A stretch of DNA of 64,000 bases. It comes from Chloroflexota bacterium (GTDB taxonomy: Bacteria; Chloroflexota; Dormibacteria; Dormibacterales; Dormibacteraceae). Below the pieces are notes generated by a model. It did no database searches and was not told where the DNA came from. It saw only the letters and a program-made list of their open reading frames with translations. Shown here piece by piece: positions 49,034 to 57,440 of the stretch. Every line of letters begins with the position of its first letter. The stretch's first letter is position 1. Location of the stretch: assembly GCA_005880915.1 (NCBI GenBank), contig VBIW01000052.1:17733-81732 (forward strand), written 5' to 3'. The position numbers and the translations under genes are program-made.

Positions 49034-49039
49034 TAGAAT
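49034..49039 (+). promoter_or_regulatory. TAGAAT -10 box for frdABCD
   Basis: TAGAAT ends 10 bp before GTG 49050. It lies downstream of the ATG at 49023, so it argues that the flavoprotein gene begins at GTG 49050. Confidence 0.5.
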
Positions 49040-49049
49040 CAGATGGCAA

Positions 49050-50762
49050 GTGGACTTTGAGAGCTACGACGTCCTGGTGGTTGGCGGAGGGCTCGCCGGC
49101 CTCAGGGCAGCGATAGCTGCGGTCGAGGCCAATCCCAGGGTCAAAGTGGGGCTGGTCTCCAAGGTCTACCCGATGCGCAGCCACACCGTCTCGGCCGAAG
49201 GCGGAGCCGCAGCCGCGCTTGGGCCGGGCGACTCTTACGAGAACCACGCCTTTGACACCATCAAGGGCTCTGACTACCTCGCCGACCAGGACGTGGTGGA
49301 GGCGTTCGTGCGCGAGGCGCCGCTCGAGGTCATCCAGATGGAGCACTGGGGCTGCCCATGGAGCCGAAACCCGGATGGCACAATCGCCGTGAGGCCATTC
49401 GGCGGCATGACCACGTGGCGCACGTGCTTCGCCGCCGACAAGACCGGCTTCCACATGCTGCACGCGGTGTTCCAGACCTCGCTCAAATACCCGCAGATCA
49501 CTCGCCACGACGAGGCGTTCGTGACCAAGCTGCTGATCGAAGACAGCCGCTGCGTCGGGGTGGTCGCGCTCGACATCCGCACCGGCCGCTTCGATGCGAT
49601 CACCGCCAAGACGACGATCCTCGCCACGGGCGGCCTAGGCCGCGTCTACGCCTTCACCACCAACGGCAACATCTGCACCGGCGACGGGATGGCGCTCGCC
49701 TACCGCGCCGGCGTCGGCCTCAAAGACATGGAGATGGTGCAGTTTCACCCGACCGGCCTGCCCTTCACGGGCATCTTGATCACGGAGGCGGTGAGGGGAG
49801 AGGGCGGCTACCTCCTGAACAACCAGGGCGAGCGCTTTCTCAAGCGCTACGTGCCGAACAAGATGGAGCTTGGCCCGCGCGACATCATCTCGCGCGCGAT
49901 GATCGCCGAGTTCGAGGAGGGCCGCGGTTTCGAGGGGCCGCATGGCACGTTCATGCACCTCGACGTGCGTCACCTTGGCGAAGCGGTGATCGATCGCAAG
50001 CTCCCGTTCATGCGCGAGCTGGGCCGAGAGTTCGTCGGGATCGACATCGTCAAGGACCCCATCCCGGTCCGTCCGGTTCAGCACTACATGATGGGCGGCA
50101 TCGACGCCGACATCTCTGGCGCAACGCCGATCCTCGGCCTGTACGCGGCGGGCGAGTGCGCGAACGTCGGGCTCAACGGCGGCAACCGGCTGGGCTCGAA
50201 CTCGTTGTCCGAATGCCTCGTGTTCGGCGCAGCCGCCGGACGCGCGGCGGCGCACTACGCGAGCTCCGCCAAGCCCGTCACCGCGAACCCGGTCGACGCG
50301 ATGCTGTGGGACGAGGCACACCGGGTGGAAACCGAGTACCTGGAGAAGAAGGGCGGCAACGAACGGATCGCCGTCATCCGCGAGGAGATGCAGAAGGAGA
50401 TGGACGACGGCGCCGGCGTTTTCCGGACGCGAGACGGCATTGCCAGGCTCGTCCGCAATCTGGGTGGCCTCCGCGAGCGTTTCGAAAAGGTCAAGATCGA
50501 GGACTCGAGCCGGACCTTCAACACAGAGATCCTTGCCGCGCTCGAGCTGGACTTCATGCTCGAGGTCTCGTCGACCATCGCGTTTTCGGCCCTCGCGCGC
50601 GAAGAATCGCGCGGCGCGCATGCCCGCCGCGACTTCGCGGAGCGTGACGACGCAAAGTTCCTGAAGCACTCGCTGGCGTTCCACACCACCGCGCTGGCTC
50701 CGAGGCTGGAATACCGCGATGTGACGATCACCAACTTCAAGCCGCAGGCAAGGACTTACTAA
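49050..50762 (+). CDS. frdA: fumarate reductase/succinate dehydrogenase flavoprotein subunit
   Basis: A 570-aa flavoprotein. YDVLVVGGGLAGLRAAIAAV binds FAD; SKVYPMRSHTVSAEGGAAA contains the FAD-linked His; HPTGLPFTGILITEAVRGEG and GANRLGSNSLSE-like GGNRLGSNSLSECLVFG form the dicarboxylate site. The sequence follows E. coli FrdA closely along its length (for example WGCPWSRNPDG, ADKTGFHMLH, KESRGAH-like REESRGAHARRDF). It interconverts succinate and fumarate. GTG 49050 is preferred over ATG 49023 by the promoter position. Confidence 0.95.
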   Translation: MDFESYDVLVVGGGLAGLRAAIAAVEANPRVKVGLVSKVYPMRSHTVSAEGGAAAALGPGDSYENHAFDTIKGSDYLADQDVVEAFVREAPLEVIQMEHWGCPWSRNPDGTIAVRPFGGMTTWRTCFAADKTGFHMLHAVFQTSLKYPQITRHDEAFVTKLLIEDSRCVGVVALDIRTGRFDAITAKTTILATGGLGRVYAFTTNGNICTGDGMALAYRAGVGLKDMEMVQFHPTGLPFTGILITEAVRGEGGYLLNNQGERFLKRYVPNKMELGPRDIISRAMIAEFEEGRGFEGPHGTFMHLDVRHLGEAVIDRKLPFMRELGREFVGIDIVKDPIPVRPVQHYMMGGIDADISGATPILGLYAAGECANVGLNGGNRLGSNSLSECLVFGAAAGRAAAHYASSAKPVTANPVDAMLWDEAHRVETEYLEKKGGNERIAVIREEMQKEMDDGAGVFRTRDGIARLVRNLGGLRERFEKVKIEDSSRTFNTEILAALELDFMLEVSSTIAFSALAREESRGAHARRDFAERDDAKFLKHSLAFHTTALAPRLEYRDVTITNFKPQARTY

Positions 50763-51503
50763 ATGCCCGAGAAGAGAATCAGCATCCACGCGACGCGCTA
50801 TGACCCGGAGCACGACAAGGAACCGCATCTCCAGACGTACGACATCCCCTTCTACGACGAGAGCATGGTCGTGCTCGACGCGCTCAACTACATCAAATCG
50901 CACGTCGACGGGAGCCTCAGCTATCGGTGGTCGTGCCGGATGGGCATCTGCGGCAGCTGCGGGATGATGGTCAACGGCACGCCGAAGCTGACGTGCAACG
51001 CGTTCTTGCGCGACTACTGGCCGCGCCCCGTCGTCGTCCAGCCGCTCAACAACTTCCCGCTCATCCGCGACCTCGTCATCGACATGGATGACTTCATGCA
51101 CAAGCTGAAGGCGATCAAGCCGTGGATCATCCGCAAGCAGGAAATTCCGCTTGGCGCGGGAGAGCATCGTCAGACCAACGACCAGATCGACGAGTTCAGG
51201 CAGTTCAGCGAGTGCATCAACTGCATGCTCTGTTACGCAGCCTGCCCCGTCTACGGTCTTAACAACGAATTCCTCGGTCCGGCGGCTACGGCTCTCGCGC
51301 GGCGCTACAACCTCGACTCCCGCGACCAGGGCCTGAAGCAGCGGCTGCCCATGCTCGCCGACAGCGAGGGCGTCTGGGAGTGCAGCTTCGTCGGCGAGTG
51401 CTCGGTCGTCTGCCCCAAAGGCGTTGACCCGGCGAAGGCTATCCAGCAGACCAAGCTCGACACGACGATGCGATTCGTCCTCCCGTACGGCAACCGCGAG
51501 TGA
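50763..51503 (+). CDS. frdB: fumarate reductase/succinate dehydrogenase iron-sulfur subunit
   Basis: A 246-aa electron-transfer subunit. [2Fe-2S] ligands in SCRMGICGSCGMMVNG and TCNAF; [4Fe-4S] in CINCMLCYAACPVYG; [3Fe-4S] in CSFVGECSVVCPKGVDPAKA. It links the FrdA flavin to the quinone site. It starts directly after the frdA stop. Confidence 0.95.
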   Translation: MPEKRISIHATRYDPEHDKEPHLQTYDIPFYDESMVVLDALNYIKSHVDGSLSYRWSCRMGICGSCGMMVNGTPKLTCNAFLRDYWPRPVVVQPLNNFPLIRDLVIDMDDFMHKLKAIKPWIIRKQEIPLGAGEHRQTNDQIDEFRQFSECINCMLCYAACPVYGLNNEFLGPAATALARRYNLDSRDQGLKQRLPMLADSEGVWECSFVGECSVVCPKGVDPAKAIQQTKLDTTMRFVLPYGNRE

Positions 51504-51904
51504 GCACGAGCGAAGCGCAGGCTACGCAGCGCGAATACAAGTGGCGCATGCCCGCCAACTGGTGGACGCGCAGCCGCCACTACTTCCTGTACGTCGTCCG
51601 CGAATTCACCGCGGTCCCGCTCGCGGTGTGGCTGCTGTGGCTGCTGGTCGAGATCAAGCGCGCCGGTGACGGTCCGGCTCGCTACTCACCCCACGGCTCG
51701 CTCGCTTTCGTCATTTTCAGCGTCGTCGTCCTGCTGTTCGCGCTGTATCACAGCTTCACGTTCCTGAGCCTCGCCGGCTCGATTCTCCACTTCAAGCTGT
51801 TCGACCGTCCCGTATCTGCGAGCGTGATCGTCCTGTCCCAGTTCGCAGCGTGGGCCGTAGCCTCAGGCGTGATCGGATTCTTCCTCGTCTGGTTGGGCAG
51901 ATGA
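51500..51904 (+). CDS. frdC: fumarate reductase membrane anchor C
   Basis: A 134-aa anchor with three helices (about residues 31-52, 68-90, 105-130). MPANWWTRSRHYFLYVVREF matches the FrdC N-terminus (MPATWW...F.R.YMLREGT) of E. coli-type complexes. No haem-ligand His pair is evident, as expected for type-D anchors. GTG start overlaps frdB (GTGA). Confidence 0.88.
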   Translation: MSTSEAQATQREYKWRMPANWWTRSRHYFLYVVREFTAVPLAVWLLWLLVEIKRAGDGPARYSPHGSLAFVIFSVVVLLFALYHSFTFLSLAGSILHFKLFDRPVSASVIVLSQFAAWAVASGVIGFFLVWLGR

Positions 51905-52341
51905 TTGAATCAAGTCACCTCGCCGTCGACGGGGAGGGTGGCCGGAGGCCGGGCGGGGACGCCCGAGCCCCCAAAACCGCGTTCAACCACCTGGTTTTCT
52001 GGTTCCTGTTCGCCCAGGGCGGCATCATTGCGGCGATCCTGATTCCCGTCCATGTCCTGGTCCAGGGCATCCTCGGTCCGCTCGGCGTCGTGCCCGTAGT
52101 CGACCGCCACTACGACACCTGGGTCAGCGCCCTCGGCAACCCGATCGTCAAGCTCTACCTGCTGGTTCTGATCGCGGTGCCTTTCTTTCACTTCGCCCAC
52201 CGCATTCGCTATCTCCTCGTCGACCTTGGTCTCAAGGCCGCCAAGAGCATGCCTGCGCAGGTCGTCTTCTACGGCGGTGCGGTCCTGGTCACGCTCGTCA
52301 CGATCTGGGTCCTTCTGACGACGGTTCCAATCGGCAGCTGA
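51901..52341 (+). CDS. frdD: fumarate reductase membrane anchor D
   Basis: A 146-aa anchor with three helices. HLVFWFLFAQGGIIAAILIP parallels PVFWGLFGAGGMWSAIIAP of FrdD, and PFFHFAHRIRYLLVDL matches the conserved HR segment. ATG 51901 overlaps frdC (ATGA). The first 27 residues are a polar extension (EGGRRPGGDARAP). Confidence 0.88.
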   Translation: MIESSHLAVDGEGGRRPGGDARAPKTAFNHLVFWFLFAQGGIIAAILIPVHVLVQGILGPLGVVPVVDRHYDTWVSALGNPIVKLYLLVLIAVPFFHFAHRIRYLLVDLGLKAAKSMPAQVVFYGGAVLVTLVTIWVLLTTVPIGS

Positions 52342-52345
52342 TCCG

Positions 52346-53689
52346 ATGTACACGGTCGAGGCGATCCCGGCACCCGAGCTGGGCAACACGAGCTTTGTCG
52401 TCGCCGACACGGACAACGGCGTGGGCCTCGTCATCGACCCGTTGCGCGACATCGAGCGGTATCTGAACGTCGCTTCCGACATGAACATCGAGCTGACCCA
52501 CGCCCTCGACACTCACCTTCACAACGACTTCGTGTCGGGACGCCGGGAGCTTGCCGCTGAAACGGGAGCAGAGATCGGCGAGCTGGAAGCAGGATCCGAG
52601 GTGAGGCTCGGTGACATCACTGTGCGCGCTGTCGCGACGCCCGGCCACACGCCCGACCACAAGGCATACCTCCTGAGCGAAGGTGGCCGCGTGCGTGCCC
52701 TGTTCTCAGGCGGGGCGGTGATGCTCGGAGGGATCGCCCGCACCGACCTGTTCGGGCCGCACCTCGCGGTGCATCTCGCCCTCGAGGCGCTGACCACATT
52801 GCAGGTCCGCCTGCGAGGGCTGCCCGACGAGATTCGCGTGTTTCCGACCCACGGCGGCGGATCTTTCTGCGGCGTCGGAGGACGCAGCGGTCACGAGACG
52901 ACCCTCGGCCAGGAGCGCAAGACGAATCCGTTCTTTCAGACCACCGAGGTGATGCCTTTTCTCGCCAGGGCGCTGACGCAGTCGCGCTATCCGACCTACT
53001 ACCGCGACATGTCGGCGATCAACAGGGGAGGGGCGCCACTGCTCGGGCGCACGCTTCCGCCACTCACCCGCCTCGAGGCCGACGAGGTGGCGCAGATGAT
53101 CGACTCGGGCGCCGCTGTGATCGACGTCCGCACCGGGCGCGACTACGATGCAGGCCACATTCCGGGCAGCTACCAGGTGGGCGTCGAGGGTCCCGTCAGC
53201 GCCTGGGTCGGCTGGTTGATCGCGCGAGGCAGGCCGCTCGTCCTGGCCGGCGGCACGCACGAGCAGCACGTTCTGGCGCAGCGCCAGCTGCTGCGCATCG
53301 GGTTCGATGCCATCGCGGGCGAGCTGGATGGCGGAACGGACGCTTGGCGCACGAGCGGCCGCGAGCTGTCGACTTTCGAGACGGTGGACGTGGAGGACAT
53401 GGCGCAGTGGGTGCTCAGCGCCGAGCCGATGACCGTGGTCGATGCGCGAGACGAGCACGAGTGGGTGACAGGCCACGTGCCCGGAGCCGTGCACATCTAC
53501 GTGCCCGACGTGCCGCACCGCGCCGACGAGATCCCTCGCGAGGCACCGGTCGCGGTGCACTGCGCGTCCGGTTATCGCGCCGGAATCGCGGCGAGCCTGC
53601 TCGAGCAGGCGGGCCTGAAACGGATCATCCATGTGAACGGCGAATACTCGGACTGGGACCGCCTCCACCTGGCCGAGTCGCACCCCTGA
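52346..53689 (+). CDS. metallo-beta-lactamase fold and double rhodanese fusion
   Basis: A 447-aa cytoplasmic protein. Residues 1-245 are an MBL domain with THLHNDFVSG (the usual His after Asp is Phe), TPGHTPDH and FPTHGGGSFC, as in persulfide-dioxygenase-like hydrolases. Residues about 255-340 are a rhodanese domain without active-site Cys (LVLAGGTHE); residues about 355-440 are a rhodanese with VAVHCASGYRAG and a catalytic Cys. A role in persulfide or sulfur transfer is likely. It lies 4 bp after frdD, so it is probably cotranscribed with the respiratory complex. Confidence 0.88.
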   Translation: MYTVEAIPAPELGNTSFVVADTDNGVGLVIDPLRDIERYLNVASDMNIELTHALDTHLHNDFVSGRRELAAETGAEIGELEAGSEVRLGDITVRAVATPGHTPDHKAYLLSEGGRVRALFSGGAVMLGGIARTDLFGPHLAVHLALEALTTLQVRLRGLPDEIRVFPTHGGGSFCGVGGRSGHETTLGQERKTNPFFQTTEVMPFLARALTQSRYPTYYRDMSAINRGGAPLLGRTLPPLTRLEADEVAQMIDSGAAVIDVRTGRDYDAGHIPGSYQVGVEGPVSAWVGWLIARGRPLVLAGGTHEQHVLAQRQLLRIGFDAIAGELDGGTDAWRTSGRELSTFETVDVEDMAQWVLSAEPMTVVDARDEHEWVTGHVPGAVHIYVPDVPHRADEIPREAPVAVHCASGYRAGIAASLLEQAGLKRIIHVNGEYSDWDRLHLAESHP

Positions 53690-53734
53690 GCACGCGTCAG
53701 AAGGCGGCTATTTCACATCGCCTTCAGCAGCGGC

Positions 53735-53740
53735 TAGAGT
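53735..53740 (+). promoter_or_regulatory. TAGAGT -10 box with leader
   Basis: TAGAGT lies 45 bp before ATG 53786, giving a leader of about 38 bases that contains a canonical ribosome-binding site. It contrasts with the leaderless units nearby. Confidence 0.4.
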
Positions 53741-53771
53741 AATCGCGCAGATCGCCGGCAGCTATGGGGGT

Positions 53772-53778
53772 AGGAGGT
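53772..53778 (+). promoter_or_regulatory. strong Shine-Dalgarno AGGAGGT
   Basis: AGGAGGT ends 7 bp before ATG 53786 of the secreted hydrolase gene and fixes its start. Confidence 0.8.
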
Positions 53779-53785
53779 CGCGCCG

Positions 53786-55153
53786 ATGGTTGGGTTGGGC
53801 AAGAGGTTCTTCGTTGCTCTCGTGGTTTCCGCGCTCGCTTTGGGCCTCGCGCCGCTCACCGCCGCCGCCGCGGTCACGACGCACACCGGCACGCTGGCCG
53901 ACGGGGCGACCTACAAGATCGAGGTCCCGAGCAACTGGAACCACACGCTCCTCCTGTACAGCCACGGCTACGTCGTGCCGGGATCCTCGAATCCCGCTCG
54001 CGACGTCGGTGATCCCGCAACCGGCGCCTTCCTGCTCAGTCAGGGCTATGCCCTGGCCGGCTCCTCGTACGCCCACGCGGGCTGGGCCCTGCAAGAGGCG
54101 ATTCCCGACCAGATCGCGACTCTCGACATCGCCGACAGCATCGTTGGCACACCCGCGCACACGATCGCGTGGGGCCACTCGCTCGGCGGCATCATCACTG
54201 GCGGCCTGCTCCAGACTCATTCCAATCGATTCGACGCCGCGCTCCCCATGTGCGGCGTGGTGGCGGGAGGCGTGGCGGTCTGGAACGAAGGCCTCGACGC
54301 CGAGTTCGTCATCAAGCAACTGCTGGCGCCGAGCTCGAGCGTCCAGCTCGTCCACATCACCGACCCCAACAACCTGAACGCGGCGGAAGGAATCCTCTTC
54401 GGCGCCCAGTCGTCGCCACAAGGAAGGGCTCGCCTCGCGCTTGCGGCGGCCGTCGGCGACCTTCCGGGCTGGTTCGATCCGGCAAGCACCGAGCCGAGCT
54501 CGACCGACTTCGCGACTCAGGAAGCCAACCAGTTCAAGTGGTTGTCCCAGGTCGACGGGCCGTTCGTATTCGCCCTTCGGGGCGAGCTCGAGGCGCGCGC
54601 CGGCGGCAACCCGTCGTGGAACACCGGGGTCAACTACTCGCAGCAGCTGGCGAACTCGATCGACACCGCCGAGGTACAAGCGCTTTATCAGCAGGCCGGG
54701 CTCGACCTCGACGCCGACCTCGCCGCCCTGGCCGCGGCGCAGCGGATCAGTGCTGATTCAAGCGCGGTGAAGTACCTGACCGACCACATCGTTTTCAACG
54801 GCAACCTCGGCGGAAAGCCGGTCCTCACCATCCACACCACAGGTGACGGCCTGGTGCTCAACTCAGACGAGCAGGCGTACCGGTCCGTGGCGCAGGACGC
54901 GAAGGACAGCCAGCTGCTGCGCCAGGCATTCGTGCACCGGGCCGGGCACTGCACCTTCACCCCGGCCGAAACGGTTGCGGCGCTGAAGGCGCTGGAGACC
55001 CGTCTGAACACCGGCAAGTGGGCGGGTGCAACAGACCCGGGCGCGCTGAACGCCGCCGCGGCTGGGTTGGGATCGCTGAACTCCGCGCCGCCGTCGTACC
55101 TGGAGTTCGAGCCGGCGCCATTCCTGCGGCCGTTCGACCTGGGCAGCCACTAG
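53786..55153 (+). CDS. secreted alpha/beta hydrolase
   Basis: A 455-aa exported hydrolase. Signal peptide about residues 1-29 (FFVALVVSALALGLAPLTAA). LLLYSHGYVVPG gives the oxyanion hole, IAWGHSLGGIITGG the nucleophile Ser, HTTGDGLVLNSDEQ the acid residue region and HRAGHCTFTP the catalytic His. It probably acts on esters or peptides outside the cell. The C-terminal 60 residues are Pro/Ala-rich. Confidence 0.88.
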   Translation: MVGLGKRFFVALVVSALALGLAPLTAAAAVTTHTGTLADGATYKIEVPSNWNHTLLLYSHGYVVPGSSNPARDVGDPATGAFLLSQGYALAGSSYAHAGWALQEAIPDQIATLDIADSIVGTPAHTIAWGHSLGGIITGGLLQTHSNRFDAALPMCGVVAGGVAVWNEGLDAEFVIKQLLAPSSSVQLVHITDPNNLNAAEGILFGAQSSPQGRARLALAAAVGDLPGWFDPASTEPSSTDFATQEANQFKWLSQVDGPFVFALRGELEARAGGNPSWNTGVNYSQQLANSIDTAEVQALYQQAGLDLDADLAALAAAQRISADSSAVKYLTDHIVFNGNLGGKPVLTIHTTGDGLVLNSDEQAYRSVAQDAKDSQLLRQAFVHRAGHCTFTPAETVAALKALETRLNTGKWAGATDPGALNAAAAGLGSLNSAPPSYLEFEPAPFLRPFDLGSH

Positions 55154-55959
55154 GAACGACGTCGACGGGATCTGGCGGGCCGGGGTTTCCGGGCTCGCCA
55201 GACTTCCTCCGAAGGCCACTGACGCGCCCAATCGGCCGTCACGTACTGGTAATAAGGGTGGTCGACCGCGTCCTCCGCCGCGTACAGCTCGCGGAAGTCC
55301 AGCACCTCGAATCCGGCCCGGCGCAGGACCTGGAACAGCTCGGAGTGGCTGATATGGAACTCCGTGCTCGCTCCGACCTCGTCGTCAGTCCAGTCGAGCC
55401 GGTGCATCCCCTTCAGCGGCCGGAGCAACTGCCGTCCGATGCGTTCGTTGTCAGCCGAGCACACCATCTCGAGGTCCGTGCTCCGCATGAACACCAGCTC
55501 GCCGCCTGGCCTGAGCAGCCGCGCGGCCTCTGGGATCCAGCGATCCGGATCGCACCATAGCGACGCGCCGTACTCTGAGAACGCGAGGTCGAACGACCCG
55601 TCCGGGAGCGGCACAGCCTCGGCGTTGGCCTTGAGGAACTCTAGGCCGAGGCCGAACTCCTCGTTCATCTCGCGCGCGGTGTCGAGCTGCGCGGGGGTGA
55701 TGTCGACGCCGAGGACGCGGCGAGCGCCGTGCCTCTTCAGCCACGCTCCGAAGTAGGCGGTGCCGCAGCCAAGCTCGATGACCTCGAGTCCGTGTAGGTC
55801 CGGCAGGAATTTGATCTCGGACTCCGGCGTGTTCCATCGGCCCCACGTGATCTCCTCCTGCGCCCACGAGTCGTGCGCGCTCGCGGCCGTGTAGTTGGCG
55901 TTCGAGACCGTCCACACCTCGCGGTTGCGGATCGCGTAGTCGGGGAGACGTCTAGGCAT
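55150..55959 (-). CDS. SAM-dependent methyltransferase
   Basis: A 269-aa class I methyltransferase: VIELGCGTAYFGAWLKRHG (motif I), RVLGVDITPAQLDTAR (acidic residue binding the ribose), FDLAFSEYGASLW and RLLRPGGELVFM. The substrate is unknown. The ATG overlaps the stop of an upstream fragment (TGATG) that is homologous to this protein's own C-terminus, so this gene was the second of a tandem pair. Confidence 0.92.
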   Translation of the reverse strand: MPRRLPDYAIRNREVWTVSNANYTAASAHDSWAQEEITWGRWNTPESEIKFLPDLHGLEVIELGCGTAYFGAWLKRHGARRVLGVDITPAQLDTAREMNEEFGLGLEFLKANAEAVPLPDGSFDLAFSEYGASLWCDPDRWIPEAARLLRPGGELVFMRSTDLEMVCSADNERIGRQLLRPLKGMHRLDWTDDEVGASTEFHISHSELFQVLRRAGFEVLDFRELYAAEDAVDHPYYQYVTADWARQWPSEEVWRARKPRPARSRRRRS

Positions 55960-56135
55960 CAGTGGGCGCGGCCTCGACCAGGGTGGCGCTTGCGGGCCCG
56001 CCAGATCTCCTCGGAAGGCCATCGGCGGGCCCATTCGGCGGGCACATATGAATAGAAAGGATGGTCCTCCGCGTCGTCCGGCGCGTACAGCTCGCGCCAG
56101 TCGAGCACGTCGAACCCCGTCCGATAGGGCCGGAG
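55959..56135 (-). pseudogene. C-terminal remnant of a paralogous methyltransferase
   Basis: An in-frame segment without start whose translation (GFDVLDWRELYAPDDAEDHP, then WARRWPSEEIWRARK) matches the last 60 residues of the intact methyltransferase next door (GFEVLDFRELYAAEDAVDHP, WARQWPSEEVWRARK). The N-terminal 200 or more residues are missing, and homology stops near 56135, where a GGCCGGAGGGG repeat-like stretch begins. It is best read as the stub left by a deletion in a tandem duplicate. Confidence 0.8.
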
Positions 56136-56150
56136 GGGTCGCGCTGAAGG

Positions 56151-57440
56151 TCAGACATCCGTTGCCGCAGCTTCGAGCAGCGCCGCGAACTTTCGCCTCG
56201 CCGCCTCGCGGCGCGTCGGGACGTGCTCGCGAGGCCAGATTCCCTCGGGCGGCCGGTAGCCGGCCAGGATCTGCCGTGCCACCGACACGCGGTGCACCTC
56301 GTCGGGACCGTCGTAGATCCGGGCCGCGCGTGCATGGCGGTACATCTCCTCGAGCGGCAGGTCGGATGAATAGCCCAGCGATCCGTGAATCTGGATCGCG
56401 CGGTCGATCACGTCGTGCAGGACCTTCGCGCCAAAGAACTTGATCAGCGAGATCTCCTTGCGCGCGGCGGACGCGCCTTGCGTGTCGATAATCCACGCCG
56501 CGTGCAGCGTCATCAAGCGCGCGGCCTGCATCTCGGCCGCCGAGTCCGCGATCCAGTTCTGCACCGTCTGGTGACTCGCCAGCTTCTTGCCGAAAGCCTC
56601 GCGCTGCAAGGCGCGCTCGCACAGCATGTCGAACGCGCGCCGCGCCTGGCCCAGCCACCGCATGCAGTGGTGGATGCGCCCCGGTCCGAGCCGTGCTTGC
56701 GCGATCAAAAATCCCTGGCCGCGCTCGCCCAGCACGTTGGCTGCGGGCACGCGCACGTTTTCATAGATGACCTCGGCGTGGCCGTAACCGAACTTCTCGT
56801 GCTCACCGCCCATCGTGGGCACGTTGCGCACCCTCTTCAAGCCGGGTGTGTCAGACGGCACGATGATCATCGACGCGCGCTCATAGGAGTCGGCCTTCGG
56901 CTCGGTGACGACCATCGCGATCAGGAAGTCCGCGATCATCCCGTTCGACGTGAACCACTTGTGGCCGTTGATCACCCATTCGTCGCCGTCGAGCTCCGCC
57001 GTGGTGGCAAGCAGCGTCGGGTCTGAGCCCGCGGTTTCCGGCTCGGTCATCGAAAAAGCGGAGCGGATCTTTCCGTCGAGCAACGGGTGGAGCCACCGCT
57101 TCTTCTGTTCGTCAGTTCCGAAATGGGCCAGGATCTCCGAGTTGCCCGAGTCGGGCGCCTGATTGCCGAACACGATCGGGCCCCATACCGACGCGCCCTC
57201 GATCTCGTGCATCAGGCCGAGCTTCACCTGGCCGTAGCCCTGGCCGCCCAGCTCGGGCGGCAGGTGAGTGGCCCACAGCTTCTGCCGCTTGACCTCTTCT
57301 TGCAGCGGACGGACCGCACGCATGAATCCCTTCTCGTCGACGTCGAGGACTTCGAGCGGATAGACCTCGTCGTGCATGAACCGGCGCATCCACTCGAGCT
57401 TTTTCTCGAACTCAGGCTCCGTCGAGAACTCCCAGGTCAC
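56151..57440 (-). CDS. acyl-CoA dehydrogenase, ACAD10/11-like
   Basis: A 429-aa dehydrogenase. FAD/substrate signature MTEPETAGSDPTLLATTA, INGHKWFTSNGMIADFLIAM, ERALQREAFGKKLASHQTVQ, HGSLGYSSDLPLEEMYRHARA. The C-terminal motif reads IYDGPDEVHRVSVARQIL, with Asp instead of the Glu of short-chain enzymes, the pattern of ACAD10/11-type and related FadE proteins. It is encoded with an APH-type kinase (4-bp overlap). Such kinase-dehydrogenase pairs process 4-hydroxyacyl-CoAs in other organisms. Confidence 0.92.
   Translation of the reverse strand: MTWEFSTEPEFEKKLEWMRRFMHDEVYPLEVLDVDEKGFMRAVRPLQEEVKRQKLWATHLPPELGGQGYGQVKLGLMHEIEGASVWGPIVFGNQAPDSGNSEILAHFGTDEQKKRWLHPLLDGKIRSAFSMTEPETAGSDPTLLATTAELDGDEWVINGHKWFTSNGMIADFLIAMVVTEPKADSYERASMIIVPSDTPGLKRVRNVPTMGGEHEKFGYGHAEVIYENVRVPAANVLGERGQGFLIAQARLGPGRIHHCMRWLGQARRAFDMLCERALQREAFGKKLASHQTVQNWIADSAAEMQAARLMTLHAAWIIDTQGASAARKEISLIKFFGAKVLHDVIDRAIQIHGSLGYSSDLPLEEMYRHARAARIYDGPDEVHRVSVARQILAGYRPPEGIWPREHVPTRREAARRKFAALLEAAATDV

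Noticed and set aside
49635..51167. 510-codon minus-strand frame over frdA and frdB
   Set aside because: Antisense shadow without recognisable folds; the plus strand matches FrdAB throughout.
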